Shown: positions 8,724-17,427, counted from the stretch's first letter. The stretch: DNA of 64,000 nt from Bradyrhizobium sp. OK095 (GCF_900109945.1 NZ_FOBX01000010.1:186001-250000), one strand, 5' to 3'. Translations and numbers: made by a program. The notes: a model not told the origin generated them from the sequence alone.

Positions 8724-9530
8724 ATGGCAAAGATGCTTCGGCGGAAATGGACCTCGATGTCGCTGGCTGCGGTCCTCGCGGCCCTCACCGGCATCGCCTC
8801 GACGGATGCTGCCGAGTGCCCGCGCAAGGACGCGCTCGGCACCTCGCGCATTCTGAGCGTCGATGCCAAGACCACGCCGCGCGTGGGCCTGAAGAGCTTT
8901 CCGCAGACGCTGGCGCTGGCCGATCACGAGGTCGTGCTGACGTTCGACGACGGCCCGCATCCGCCGACGACGTCGAAGGTGCTGGCGGCGCTGGCGCAGG
9001 AATGCGTGCGCGCGACCTTCTTCCTGATCGGCCTGCACGCCTCCGAACATCCCGACATGGTCAAGCGCATCGCGCGCGCGGGCCACACCATCGGCCACCA
9101 CACCTGGTCGCATCCGTTCATGGCGCGGATCCCTTTCGACAAGGCGAAGAGCGAGATCGATCGCGGCATTGCGGCCGACGAAATGGCGCTGCACGGGACG
9201 TCGACGACGACACCCTCGACGCCGTTTTTCCGCTTCCCCTATTTCGAGGCGACCCAGGCCGAGCTCGACCTGCTCCAGTCGCGCGGCATCGTCGTGTTCG
9301 GGGCCGACCTGTGGGCCAGCGACTGGAACGAGATGACGCCGGAGCAGGAATTGAAGCTCGTCACCGAGCGCCTCGCCGCCGCCGGCAAGGGCATCATCCT
9401 CTTCCACGACCCCAAGGCGCGCACCGCCGCGATCATGCCGGCCTTCCTGCGCTATCTGAGGGAGAACGGTTTTCGTGTCGTTCACGTGGTCCCGGCAGGC
9501 ACATCACAGAAAAACGCCGATACGCGCTGA
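8724..9530 (+). CDS. Secreted polysaccharide deacetylase (NodB-homology domain)
   Basis: 268 residues with an N-terminal signal peptide ending near STDAAE. All carbohydrate-esterase-4 motifs are visible: TFDDGP (Asp75-Asp76), GHHTWSHP (metal His126 and His130), RFPYF, WASDW and the C-terminal IILFHD. It would remove acetyl groups from peptidoglycan or another GlcNAc polymer in the periplasm. It is the first of two tandem paralogues that share DALGTSR near the mature N-terminus, and is divergent from mgtE. Confidence 0.9.
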   Translation: MAKMLRRKWTSMSLAAVLAALTGIASTDAAECPRKDALGTSRILSVDAKTTPRVGLKSFPQTLALADHEVVLTFDDGPHPPTTSKVLAALAQECVRATFFLIGLHASEHPDMVKRIARAGHTIGHHTWSHPFMARIPFDKAKSEIDRGIAADEMALHGTSTTTPSTPFFRFPYFEATQAELDLLQSRGIVVFGADLWASDWNEMTPEQELKLVTERLAAAGKGIILFHDPKARTAAIMPAFLRYLRENGFRVVHVVPAGTSQKNADTR

Positions 9531-9690
9531 TGCCGGAATGTCACGCTGGCGCAAAATGGGGTGATTTGAGCCCTATTAATAGTCTGTTCATGATACGCCA
9601 TGCAAAGATCGAGGGGTGTTGCGCCTGAACCGTTTCGGTGCGTCTCCGACCTACTATGGCGGCAATCGCGTATGAGGGCAGACGAGGTTG

Positions 9691-10962
9691 ATGATCGGAA
9701 GTAGCGTTGTTTTTCGGACGCGATCGTGGATCGTCCTCTGTCTCGGATTGCTGACCCTCGGCACACCGGCGGCCTTCGCGGCTGACTGTCCTGGCCATCC
9801 GGACGCGCTCGGCACTTCCCGCACCCTCGTGGTCGATCCGCGCGAGCATCCGCGCATCGGTACCATGCAGTATCGCGAAACGCTGCCGCTTAGGGATCAT
9901 GAGGTCGTGCTGACCTTCGACGACGGTCCGCTCCCGAAATATTCGAACCAGATCCTCAAGATGCTCGATGACGAGTGCATCAAGGCGACCTTCTTCATCA
10001 TCGGCGGCCAGGCCAAGGCCAACCCGGAAGGCGTGCGCAAGCTGGTAGCGGCGGGCCACACCGTCGGCACCCACAGCATGAACCATCCGCTGACGTTCGA
10101 TCGGATGCCGATCGAAAAATACGAGCCCGAGATCAACGGCGGCATCCAGTGGACCTCGGCCGCAATGACCGATCCGGCCAAGCAGCTCGCGCCGTTCTTT
10201 CGCATTCCCGGGCTGATGCGCGCCGAGGGTGTCGAGAACTATTTGATCTCGCGCGGCATCCAGGTCTGGAGCGCCGACTTCCCCGCCGACGACTGGCGCC
10301 ATGTGTCGCCCGACCGCGTCTACCAGCTTGCGATCCAGCGGCTGGAGGCCAAGGGCAAGGGCATTTTGCTGCTGCACGACATCCAGCCGCGCACCGTGGC
10401 GGCGCTGCCAAAAATCATCCGCGACCTCAAGGCGCGCGGCTATCGCATCGTCCATGTGGTGCCGGCGACCGCCGATCTGCCGGCGACGCCGACCGCGGCT
10501 GTGGAATGGCTGCTGCATCCGCCGACCGAGACGACGCCGATCGCGCGCTGGCCGGCGGTCCCGAACTTCGTGTTCGCGCAGAGCACGATGCTTCCGGCAC
10601 CCGCGCTTGCCGATCTCAATGCGCAGACCGAGCATCAGCCGGTGCTGCCGCGCCGGACCAGGGCGCAGTTGGATGTCGCATCCACCCTGCCCGTCCCCGG
10701 CCACGATCTCTTTGCGATCCCGGAAGGCTCGATCGAGGTGCTGCTGTCCACGACCCTGTCGCGGCGCGCCGCGACGCGGCTGGCGATGGCGGCCGAGACG
10801 CCGCGCGCGGCCAAGGGCAAGTCTGGAAGCATCAAAGCCGGCAAATCACGCGCCTCCCGGACCGCACACGCTGCACACGGCACGCCGAAACATGCCGGGC
10901 AGGCCAAGGGGACGACGCCCCGCCCGACCCGCGTCGCGACCAGCGTGAAGAAGCGCGCTTAA
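9691..10962 (+). CDS. Secreted polysaccharide deacetylase with basic C-terminal extension
   Basis: 423 residues. A signal peptide ends near AAFAAD, then comes a NodB domain (about 70-265) with TFDDGP, GHTVGTHSMNHP and LLLHD. Motif 3 reads RIPGL rather than the usual RxPY/W seen in the upstream paralogue (RFPYF), so catalysis may be altered. After about residue 270 comes a ~150-residue extension that ends in a Lys/Arg/Ala/Thr-rich, probably disordered tail, which could bind anionic wall polymer. An in-frame TTG lies just before the chosen ATG. Confidence 0.88.
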   Translation: MIGSSVVFRTRSWIVLCLGLLTLGTPAAFAADCPGHPDALGTSRTLVVDPREHPRIGTMQYRETLPLRDHEVVLTFDDGPLPKYSNQILKMLDDECIKATFFIIGGQAKANPEGVRKLVAAGHTVGTHSMNHPLTFDRMPIEKYEPEINGGIQWTSAAMTDPAKQLAPFFRIPGLMRAEGVENYLISRGIQVWSADFPADDWRHVSPDRVYQLAIQRLEAKGKGILLLHDIQPRTVAALPKIIRDLKARGYRIVHVVPATADLPATPTAAVEWLLHPPTETTPIARWPAVPNFVFAQSTMLPAPALADLNAQTEHQPVLPRRTRAQLDVASTLPVPGHDLFAIPEGSIEVLLSTTLSRRAATRLAMAAETPRAAKGKSGSIKAGKSRASRTAHAAHGTPKHAGQAKGTTPRPTRVATSVKKRA

Positions 10963-10966
10963 GCCG

Positions 10967-11341
10967 TCACTGCCGCATGATGGCGGCAACGCAGAGCAGC
11001 ACGATCAGCGCCAGGAAGAACAGGTCCATATAGGATTTGAGCTCGCCGTCGCGGCGCAGCCGGGCCACGTCGGCCACGACCTGCTTGCGCGCGCTGGTCC
11101 CGCCCGAGCCGTCGTTGATCGGGCCCTGCAAGCGCTTCGTCTCGGCCTCCAGCCTCTCGATCTTCTGGTAGAAGTAGAATGCGCGCAGCGTCGAGGCCGC
11201 ACGCATGCCGGAATAGACCAGCACCAGGATCGCGATGATCGCCCGGTTCTGGTACTTCTCCATGAAGTTCATGCTGAAATAGACCATCGCCATGAATGCG
11301 AAATTGGTCACGAAGCGGTAGACGAAGCTAAGAAAGACCAT
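10967..11341 (-). CDS. Hypothetical membrane protein (124 aa)
   Basis: Three hydrophobic stretches are visible (about 5-22, 33-50 and 106-122). They are separated by a charged, coiled-coil-like middle (FYQKIERLEAETKRLQG to KQVVADVARLRRDGELK). No family recognised. GGAG precedes the ATG at a proper distance. The stop is 4 bases from the stop of the convergent deacetylase gene. Probably an inner-membrane protein; function unknown. Confidence 0.75.
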   Translation of the reverse strand: MVFLSFVYRFVTNFAFMAMVYFSMNFMEKYQNRAIIAILVLVYSGMRAASTLRAFYFYQKIERLEAETKRLQGPINDGSGGTSARKQVVADVARLRRDGELKSYMDLFFLALIVLLCVAAIMRQ

Positions 11342-11642
11342 GCTGGCTCCAGCCTTGAGCGGTACGCCTTGGGCGGTACGACCGTTTGGCTTCCGAGAGT
11401 TCGGGGATACGGATCACGGGCCGGAACAGCCGACCTGAACGCCGCGCGAGGCCCGTCTACGCCAACTTTGTTTCAACAAAGATACGATCGTCCGCGCAAT
11501 TGCCGCCTTTTAGCCACGCGCGGCCATAATGCAAGCCGGCCCACACAAGCCGGCCTGTTCCACGCCGGAGCGCCACGGCTCAATGGAGATTTGGCGGAAG
11601 TCGCGATAGACTATCGGGTGCCGCCACATCTGGGGTCTGCCG
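11342..11642. other. Intergenic region, nothing recognised
   Basis: About 300 bases between divergent hypothetical genes. It should hold both promoters, but I see no near-consensus sigma-70 boxes, palindromic operator, RNA gene or repeat. Short frames in it are not convincing. Confidence 0.4.
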
Positions 11643-11900
11643 ATGCCGAAGAAGGGAATCACGGGCCACGACGACTGGGTTCTCACCGAAGCCCTCGCGA
11701 CCGCGCTGGTCGCACTGGAGCAGCTTGAACCCAAGCACCGGCCGAACGCGCATATGGACGACATCCGCAAGATGCTGGCGAACGGCAAAGAGCCGGCGGC
11801 GGTGAGCCTGCATTTGGCCCAGGCCAAATGCCGCCTGTTTCCGGATGTCGATCCGCTGGAAATCTACCGGGAATACGGCATCGGCGAGGAGTATGGCTGA
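11643..11900 (+). CDS. Small conserved hypothetical protein (85 aa)
   Basis: Mostly helical and hydrophilic (WVLTEALATALVALEQLEP, MDDIRKMLANG, LHLAQAKCRLFPD, LEIYREYGIGEEYG), with normal codon bias for its surroundings. A TGGGG stretch lies just before the ATG. No domain recognised and no signal peptide. It converges on the downstream ABC binding-protein gene with only 8 bases between stops. Function unknown. Confidence 0.65.
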   Translation: MPKKGITGHDDWVLTEALATALVALEQLEPKHRPNAHMDDIRKMLANGKEPAAVSLHLAQAKCRLFPDVDPLEIYREYGIGEEYG

Positions 11901-11908
11901 GGGGGCCC

Positions 11909-13168
11909 CTAGTTTCCCGACGCCTTGAGCAGCGGGCACTCGCTTTGGCTCAGGGGAAGATAAGCGTCTTCGGCGGGTATCTTCTCGACGACCTTGTAGT
12001 AGTCCCAGGGGGGGTTGACATCCGCGGGCTGCTTGACCTCGACCAGATAGAAATCGTGCACGAGCTTGTTGTCGGCGCGCAGCCGCGCGCCCCGCGCGTA
12101 GAAGTCGTCCACGGGCATTGCGCGCATCTTCTCCAGCACGGCGCCCGTCTCGTCCGTTCCGGCTGCAACCGCCGCTCTCAGATATTGCAGCACCGCGGAG
12201 TAGACGGCGGCCTGCGGTGCGGTCGGCATCGCCTTGTGCAGCTTGAAAAACCGCTCGGCGAAGGCGCGCGTTTCCTCGTTCAGATTCCAGTACCAGGCTG
12301 TGACGGTGGTCAGCCCCTTGGCGGTTTCGACGCCCATCGCGTGGACGTCGGTCAGGAACATCAGCTCGGCGACCGGCCTCTGCGGCCCCGCATTCATGCC
12401 GAACTCGTTCCACTGCTTCATCGAGGTCACGAGCTGCTCGCCGGCATTGGCGAAAGCGACGACCTTGGCCTTCGAGGCCTGGGCCTGCAGCAGGAACGAG
12501 CTGTAGTCGGCGTTTCCGAGCGGGTGAAACACCGTACCAAGCGACTTGGCGCCGGTTTCCGACAACACCCGCTGCGACACCTCCACCATGTTACGTCCGA
12601 ACGCATAATCGGCCGCGATGAAGAACCAGCTGTCGTAGCCTTGCGACACCAGCCTGCGAACCGATCCAGCGACCAGGTTGTAGTTGTCGTGCAGCCACAT
12701 CAGGCCGGTGCGCGAACATTGCTTGCCGCCGATATCGGTGGTCCCGACGGCCGAGTAGATCACGATCCTGTTCTTGTCGCGCGCGATCGACTGGATCGCG
12801 AGGGCCACCGCCGAGTTTCCGACATCGGCCACCATGTCGACGCCATCCACGTCGAACCATTTGCGGACAATTTGCGCGCCGATATCCGGCTTGTTCTGAT
12901 GGTCGGCGACGACGATCTCGACCTTCAGCCCCGGCGTGGCCTTCTGGAAATCCTCGATGGCCAATTTCGCTGCGACGACGGAGCCTGGTCCGGCCAGGTC
13001 GGACAATGGTCCGGCCTGATCATTGATGATGCCGATCCTGACCATTCCGCCGGAGAAGTCGGCGGCGGCACTCTGCGCGACCGGCCCCAGCGTCAGGATG
13101 ACGCCGAAGCTCAACCGCCAAAGCCGCCTCTGCCACGACCGCAACTCTCCAACACGACAAGGCGCCAT
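11909..13168 (-). CDS. ABC transporter substrate-binding protein (branched-chain amino acid type), orphan
   Basis: 419 residues. The ATG at 13168 is preceded by GGAGGGGG, and a signal peptide follows (RRLWRLSFGVILTLGPVAQSAAA). The mature protein has the type I periplasmic binding fold of the LivJ/Peripla_BP_6 group (VRIGIINDQAGPLSDLAGPGS, VVADHQNKPD, FFIAADYAFG, ADYSSFLLQAQ). It would bind a small ligand in the periplasm for import. No permease or ATPase gene is adjacent. It is clearly paralogous to the binding protein at 50376-51587. Confidence 0.9.
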   Translation of the reverse strand: MAPCRVGELRSWQRRLWRLSFGVILTLGPVAQSAAADFSGGMVRIGIINDQAGPLSDLAGPGSVVAAKLAIEDFQKATPGLKVEIVVADHQNKPDIGAQIVRKWFDVDGVDMVADVGNSAVALAIQSIARDKNRIVIYSAVGTTDIGGKQCSRTGLMWLHDNYNLVAGSVRRLVSQGYDSWFFIAADYAFGRNMVEVSQRVLSETGAKSLGTVFHPLGNADYSSFLLQAQASKAKVVAFANAGEQLVTSMKQWNEFGMNAGPQRPVAELMFLTDVHAMGVETAKGLTTVTAWYWNLNEETRAFAERFFKLHKAMPTAPQAAVYSAVLQYLRAAVAAGTDETGAVLEKMRAMPVDDFYARGARLRADNKLVHDFYLVEVKQPADVNPPWDYYKVVEKIPAEDAYLPLSQSECPLLKASGN

Positions 13169-13226
13169 TGCCCCCTCCGCTCCAGCATCGCGACGGATGT
13201 CGGCGATGATTGCCCCGACCGCTGCG

Positions 13227-13913
13227 CTATCCACGCTGACCCACGGCCTTCCTGACGAACTCCAGCCGCCGCGCCTGCGACGGCGCGACGCGCTCCTTCA
13301 TCGCCGCGACGATTGCAGCCGGCGCGGTATCGGGCGAGCCAGCCTCGAAGGGCGGCGCGGGATTGTATTCCATGCGGAGCTGAATCATCTCCGCAGCCGC
13401 CCGGCCCCTCAACATCGAGACCAGGGTGAGCGCGAAATCGATTCCGGCCGTGATGCCGCCGCCGGTCATGCGGTTGCGATCGATGCAGACCCGCTCGCGC
13501 GACACTGTGGCGCCGAAGAACGGCAGGGCATCGATGGCCGTCCAGTGCGTCGCCGCGCGATATCCCTGCAAGAGGCCGGCCGCGCCAAGCACGAGCGAGC
13601 CGGTGCACACCGACGTGACATAGGTCGCCCCCCGCTCCTGCTTGCGCAGAAATGCGAGGACCTCTTCGTCGAGCATCAGCTCGTCGGTGCCATAGCCGCC
13701 GGGAACGCAGATCACGTCGAGCTGCGGGCAATCGGCAAAGGTAATGGTCGGCGTCAGCATGATCACGGAATCGCTTGGCACCGGTTCGATGCGCTTCCAG
13801 ACCAGATGCACGTTCACATCAGGCAGGCTGGAGAAGACCTGCGCCGGACCTGTGAGATCGAGCTGGGTGACGCGGGGAAAAACCAGAAGACCGATCTGCA
13901 ACGGACCCGACAT
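13227..13913 (-). CDS. DJ-1/PfpI family protein (isonitrile hydratase-like)
   Basis: 228 residues from the ATG at 13913 (another ATG is at 13928). The fold opens LQIGLLVFPRVTQLDLTGPAQVF. The nucleophilic Cys is in YVTSVCTGSLVLGAAGLL, followed by ATHWTA and the TGGGITAGIDFAL block shared with isonitrile hydratases and GlxA regulators. It may hydrate an isonitrile or act as a glyoxalase-like enzyme. It is divergent from, and distantly homologous to, the GlxA-type regulator starting at 14006, which suggests that regulator controls it; TGACAGCCTGTCA (13941-13953) in the spacer is a possible site. Confidence 0.85.
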   Translation of the reverse strand: MSGPLQIGLLVFPRVTQLDLTGPAQVFSSLPDVNVHLVWKRIEPVPSDSVIMLTPTITFADCPQLDVICVPGGYGTDELMLDEEVLAFLRKQERGATYVTSVCTGSLVLGAAGLLQGYRAATHWTAIDALPFFGATVSRERVCIDRNRMTGGGITAGIDFALTLVSMLRGRAAAEMIQLRMEYNPAPPFEAGSPDTAPAAIVAAMKERVAPSQARRLEFVRKAVGQRG

Positions 13914-14005
13914 GACCAACCTCGACATCGTGCTTGACGGTGACAGCCTGTCATGTTCGCCTTGAGATCGGAAACGGCGTATTTCCCTCATTTTTGGACG
14001 CGTCC

Positions 14006-14944
14006 ATGATCGGCTTCCTGATCTTTCCCGAATTCCAGTTGCTGGACGCGGCCGGCCCGATCTCGGTGTTCGAGATCGCAAGACGTCACGCGCCGCATGC
14101 GCCGCGCGTGATCACGGTCGCGGCCCGAGCCGGCGCGGTGCGCAGTTCGTCGGGCACCGAGATGCTGGCGCGCAGCTTGCGATCGGCAAGCGGGGTCACG
14201 ACGCTGTTCGTGGCAGGCGGCGAAGGCGTCGCGGCCGCCGCGCGTTGCAAGACGACGATCGCTTTCATTCAAAGACTGGCGCGGCGCGGCGTGCGCATCG
14301 CCAGCGTGTGCTCCGGTGCCTATCTGCTCGCCGAGGCAGGACTGCTGGATGGCCGCTGTGCAACCACACACTGGTCATGCACAAGCGACTTCACCGGGCG
14401 CTACCCGAAGATCAGGCTCGAGCCTGACCAGATCTTCACCCGGGATGGTCACGTGTGGACGTCAGCGGGCATCACCGCCGGGATCGATCTCGCGCTCGCC
14501 ATGATTGCCGAGGACCATGGCGAGGAGATCTCGCAAGCCACCGCCCGGCAGCTCGTTCTCTATCATCGCCGCGGCGGCGGGCAGTCGCAGTTCTCGACCT
14601 TGCTCGAAATCAAGACGCCGAACGGCCGCTTCGGCGGCCTCTTGTCCTGGGTGCGCGAGAATCTGGACGCGCAGCTTACGGTCGAGGCGCTTGCCGAGCG
14701 CGCGGGATTGAGCGCGCGGCATTTCGTGCGCTCCTTCATCGCCGAAACCGGATCGACGCCGACCAAGGCCGTCGAGCGCTTGCGGGTCGAGGTGGCCCGC
14801 GAGCGGGTGCAGTCCTCCGGCGAGGCGATCGAGCGCGTCGCGCAATCCACGGGGTTTCGCGACCCCGAGCGGATGCGCCGCGCCTTCATCCGCGCCTTCG
14901 GCCAGCCCCCGCAGTCCCTGCGGCGCTCCGCGCGGAGCGCGTGA
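14006..14944 (+). CDS. GlxA-type AraC family transcriptional regulator
   Basis: 312 residues. The N-terminal DJ-1/PfpI-like sensor domain (about 1-185) has MIGFLIFPEFQLLDAAGP, VASVCSGAYLLAEAGLL-like elbow and SAGITAGIDLALAM. The C-terminal AraC domain has two helix-turn-helices (about 215-305: TVEALAERAGLSARHFVRSF, then ERVAQSTGFRDPERMRRAF and FGQPPQ). The upstream start of the longer frame is rejected because the family begins at this ATG. Probably activates the divergent DJ-1 gene; the ligand is unknown. Confidence 0.9.
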   Translation: MIGFLIFPEFQLLDAAGPISVFEIARRHAPHAPRVITVAARAGAVRSSSGTEMLARSLRSASGVTTLFVAGGEGVAAAARCKTTIAFIQRLARRGVRIASVCSGAYLLAEAGLLDGRCATTHWSCTSDFTGRYPKIRLEPDQIFTRDGHVWTSAGITAGIDLALAMIAEDHGEEISQATARQLVLYHRRGGGQSQFSTLLEIKTPNGRFGGLLSWVRENLDAQLTVEALAERAGLSARHFVRSFIAETGSTPTKAVERLRVEVARERVQSSGEAIERVAQSTGFRDPERMRRAFIRAFGQPPQSLRRSARSA

Positions 14945-14983
14945 GCGGAAATCGCTCGGAGGGCGCACGCTGTCGTTGTCGGC

Positions 14984-16159
14984 TCAGCCGCCATACTGCT
15001 GCTTCATGTATTTCAGGTAGTTGCCGAGGTGGTGCTGCCAGAAATAGTCCAGCTTCTGGCATCCAGGCGTCCCATCGGTCGGGTTGCCGCCCGGATTGGC
15101 GAATAGCGGCAGCAGCGAGCCGGCGTCAGCATAGTTCAGCGAGGCCTGAATCTGGTCGAGGATCTGTTGGATCAAATCCGAGATCGTCGATCCGGTGATC
15201 GGTGCGGCGGTTGCCGCGCCGAGATCGGCGGCTTTCAAATGGATTGTCTCGGATGTCAGTCTCAGAGAAAGACTCTCGACTCGCTGCTTGAGCCGCCTCA
15301 CCGCATCGTCGCGAACGCGATTGACTGCGCTCTCGCCGTCAGCGACCACGCTGCCGAGCGTGATCATGGCCTCAGGATTGGGACTGCCGCCGAACCCACG
15401 CAGCGGATTTGGCGTGTTGAGGTCTGATATCCACTCCAGGGCAAACGGTGCCTGAGGCACCCAGTCCTGCGTCGACGTCACCGCCCAACCATATCCGTCG
15501 ACGGCGGCAAGCCGGGCGTAATCGTACGCGTAATGGTCGTTGCCGGCCTTGGCAGGCGCGAATGTATAGGTCTTATAGGCCGGCCCCTTGAAAACATCCG
15601 TCGAGTGCCGGACCAGCGAGGTCAGCAGCGTCGCGATCGACGCCCCCTGACTGTGCCCGGTGATGTAGACGTCGCCGCCTTGCTCCGCGAGCAGCGCCAA
15701 GGTCACGAACAATGGGCTATCGGTGGTGAACAGCATGAGCAGCAAGCTCAGAGCGAAGCCCGAATGCACACCGGCTTTCACCGCACTGTCCCCCTCGTCC
15801 CGCGCGAGATAAAACGGCAGCGGGATCGAACCGAGCTTCACGTCAAAGCGCGCGTTGATCAGGGGGAACAGCAAGTCGGCCAACACGCTAGCCGCACTTG
15901 CGACCGTGCCGCGCACTGCGATCGCGTATTGGGTGGTGTCACTCTGGTTCTGCCAGACCTGCCAGTAGTTATCCAATAGGGTGGAGTTCGTCGGGGTGAG
16001 GTCCTTGCGGATTGCCCAATTCGAGCTTGGATCGGGCACGGGGGGAACGCCGCAGGTTGCCACCACTTCGGTCAGCGATGGCGTGCCGGCATAGGCATGC
16101 TGCGCCATCTCGAGCAGAAGTTGCGCCTCCGCGAATTGGAATCCCGGCTTGAGCGTCAT
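14984..16159 (-). CDS. Class-3 lipase family protein
   Basis: 391 residues; the ATG at 16159 follows AAGGAGGGCAGC. The nucleophile elbow GHSQGAS sits in GGDVYITGHSQGASIATLL, with YAIAVRGT upstream as the oxyanion-hole strand and a candidate Asp in VTSTQDWVPQ. This is the fungal-lipase-like (Lipase_3) arrangement. There is no clear signal peptide, so export, if any, is by another route. It is monocistronic, behind an unusually consensus-like promoter (16252-16281). Confidence 0.85.
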   Translation of the reverse strand: MTLKPGFQFAEAQLLLEMAQHAYAGTPSLTEVVATCGVPPVPDPSSNWAIRKDLTPTNSTLLDNYWQVWQNQSDTTQYAIAVRGTVASAASVLADLLFPLINARFDVKLGSIPLPFYLARDEGDSAVKAGVHSGFALSLLLMLFTTDSPLFVTLALLAEQGGDVYITGHSQGASIATLLTSLVRHSTDVFKGPAYKTYTFAPAKAGNDHYAYDYARLAAVDGYGWAVTSTQDWVPQAPFALEWISDLNTPNPLRGFGGSPNPEAMITLGSVVADGESAVNRVRDDAVRRLKQRVESLSLRLTSETIHLKAADLGAATAAPITGSTISDLIQQILDQIQASLNYADAGSLLPLFANPGGNPTDGTPGCQKLDYFWQHHLGNYLKYMKQQYGG

Positions 16160-16251
16160 GCTGCCCTCCTTGCAAAGGTGCTCGACTCCTGCAGCCCGTG
16201 CTCGGACCCGGAAGCCAGCGACCGATATTTCGCATCTCTCGGAGTTAATCA

Positions 16252-16281
16252 ATTATAGGGTGTAACATTATATAAACGCAA
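16252..16281 (-). promoter_or_regulatory. Sigma-70-like promoter for the lipase gene
   Basis: On the minus strand TTGCGT (complement of 16276-16281) and a perfect TATAAT (complement of 16252-16257) are 18 bases apart inside an AT-rich patch. The predicted transcript would have a leader of about 85 bases before the lipase ATG at 16159. A perfect -10 box is rare in this GC-rich window. Confidence 0.5.
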
Positions 16282-16284
16282 TAT

Positions 16285-16454
16285 GAAGGTGTCGATAAAC
16301 CCGCGTCCCTGACAGGCCATTTCCAGGAGCACCTGCGTGAGCAGGGAGGATTCCGCGGCCCGCGTTCCGGGCTTTGCCCGCGAAGCTTTCTCTTGCGTCA
16401 GCGCTGAGAGGCTTGGTTGGAGAGAGCCGCGGCTTGATTTCCATGCCAAGGCAG
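16285..16454. other. Spacer between lipase promoter and toxin-antitoxin operator
   Basis: GC-rich stretch that can be read in frame upstream of the antitoxin, but without a ribosome site or recognisable protein content. Nothing else seen. Confidence 0.35.
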
Positions 16455-16477
16455 AATATGACCACTGTGGTCATATT
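16455..16477. promoter_or_regulatory. Palindromic operator upstream of the Phd/VapC pair
   Basis: Perfect 10-base arms AATATGACCA and TGGTCATATT around a 3-base centre (CTG). It lies 17 bases before the antitoxin ATG. Phd/YefM-type antitoxins repress their own operon by binding such palindromes, so this is the expected autoregulatory site. TATTAT just before the ATG could be the -10 box. Confidence 0.65.
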
Positions 16478-16493
16478 TGATCAAGGTATTATC

Positions 16494-16736
16494 ATGCGTG
16501 AAATTCAGCTTCGGGACGCGAAGTCTGGGCTATCAGCGCTGGTCGATGACGCCGTGGGCGGCGAGCCAGCAATCATCACGCGGCACGGCAAGCGAGAGGC
16601 CGTGATCCTGAGCTATCAGGAATGGCAGCGGCTGTCGCAAGTGCCCTCCTTCGGCCGCCTGCTGATGGCAGCGCCGCTCGCGCCGGACGATCTGCCGCCG
16701 CGCGACACCACGCCGCTGCGTCAAACCGAGTTCTAG
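16494..16736 (+). CDS. Type II antitoxin, Phd/YefM family
   Basis: 80 residues starting MREIQLRDAKSGLSALVDDA. The N-terminal part is the Phd/YefM DNA-binding and dimerisation fold (ALVDDAVGGEPAIITRHGKREAVILSYQEWQRL). The C-terminal tail (LAPDDLPPRDTTPLRQTEF) is the flexible toxin-neutralising end. An extended reading frame upstream is ignored because it crosses the operator palindrome. It is paired with the PIN toxin starting 5 bases after its stop. Confidence 0.9.
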   Translation: MREIQLRDAKSGLSALVDDAVGGEPAIITRHGKREAVILSYQEWQRLSQVPSFGRLLMAAPLAPDDLPPRDTTPLRQTEF

Positions 16737-16741
16737 TCGTC

Positions 16742-17185
16742 TTGTATCTGGTGGACACCAATGTGATTTCGGCGGCGGCGCCGTCGAGATCGGCATCGCC
16801 CGCATTGGTCGCGTGGATGGATGACCATTCCGCCCAGCTCTACATATCGGCAGTGACCATCGCGGAAATCGAGGATGGCATCGCCAAGGCACGGCGCGAG
16901 GGCGCGACGCGCAAAGCGGCCGATCTCGACGCTTGGCTCGAGACGCTGCTGCATCTTTATAGAGAGCGTATTTTCGCCTTCGATACCGCGACAGCTCGAC
17001 ATGCAGGAGCCCTGTCGGATCGCGCGCGCGGACAAGGGCAAGCGCCGGGTTTCGCCGACATCATCATCGCCGCGACCGCCCTCCAGCACGGATTGACGAT
17101 CCTGTCGCAAAATCTGAAGCATTTCGGGCCGCTCGGCGTGCGTGTGCTCGATCCTTTCGCGGCGCTGCCGCCGACATCTCCCTGA
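16742..17185 (+). CDS. Type II toxin, VapC/FitB-type PIN-domain ribonuclease
   Basis: 147 residues if translated from the TTG at 16742, giving MYLVDTNVISAAAP, the standard PIN opening with its first catalytic Asp. Further acidic residues lie in TIAEIEDGI, FAFDTATA and FADIIIAAT, making up the Mg2+-binding site. No ATG exists near this point; a frame open further upstream overlaps the antitoxin and is not plausible. VapC toxins cleave tRNA or rRNA when freed from antitoxin; FitB-like members are similar. Confidence 0.9.
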   Translation: MYLVDTNVISAAAPSRSASPALVAWMDDHSAQLYISAVTIAEIEDGIAKARREGATRKAADLDAWLETLLHLYRERIFAFDTATARHAGALSDRARGQGQAPGFADIIIAATALQHGLTILSQNLKHFGPLGVRVLDPFAALPPTSP

Positions 17186-17366
17186 TCAAACCATTTCGGC
17201 CGAGTCTTGAAGGCCGTGGGGTGCAGGTGCCTTTCGGGCGTCCCTCCACAAAAGGCGGGCGATTTTTGCCTTCTCTCTTTGCTCGATCGAACAAAAAGCT
17301 CTGTCGCCCACGACGATCCAACGCCAGCGGCCGCCCCTAAAATCAAGAAAAAACGCCAAACGAAAG

Positions 17367-17391
17367 CCGCCCGGAACTGATCTACGGGCGG
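17367..17391 (-). terminator. Rho-independent-type terminator of tRNA-Leu
   Basis: Downstream of the tRNA on the minus strand, CCGCCCG and CGGGCGG pair around an 11-base loop and are followed by CTTTCGTTTGGCGTTTTTTC. The stem plus T-rich tail, about 37 bases after the tRNA CCA, fits a transcription terminator. Confidence 0.65.
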
Positions 17392-17427
17392 AATTCTCCG
17401 ATCAAGCAAATCGTATATTTTCGGGTG

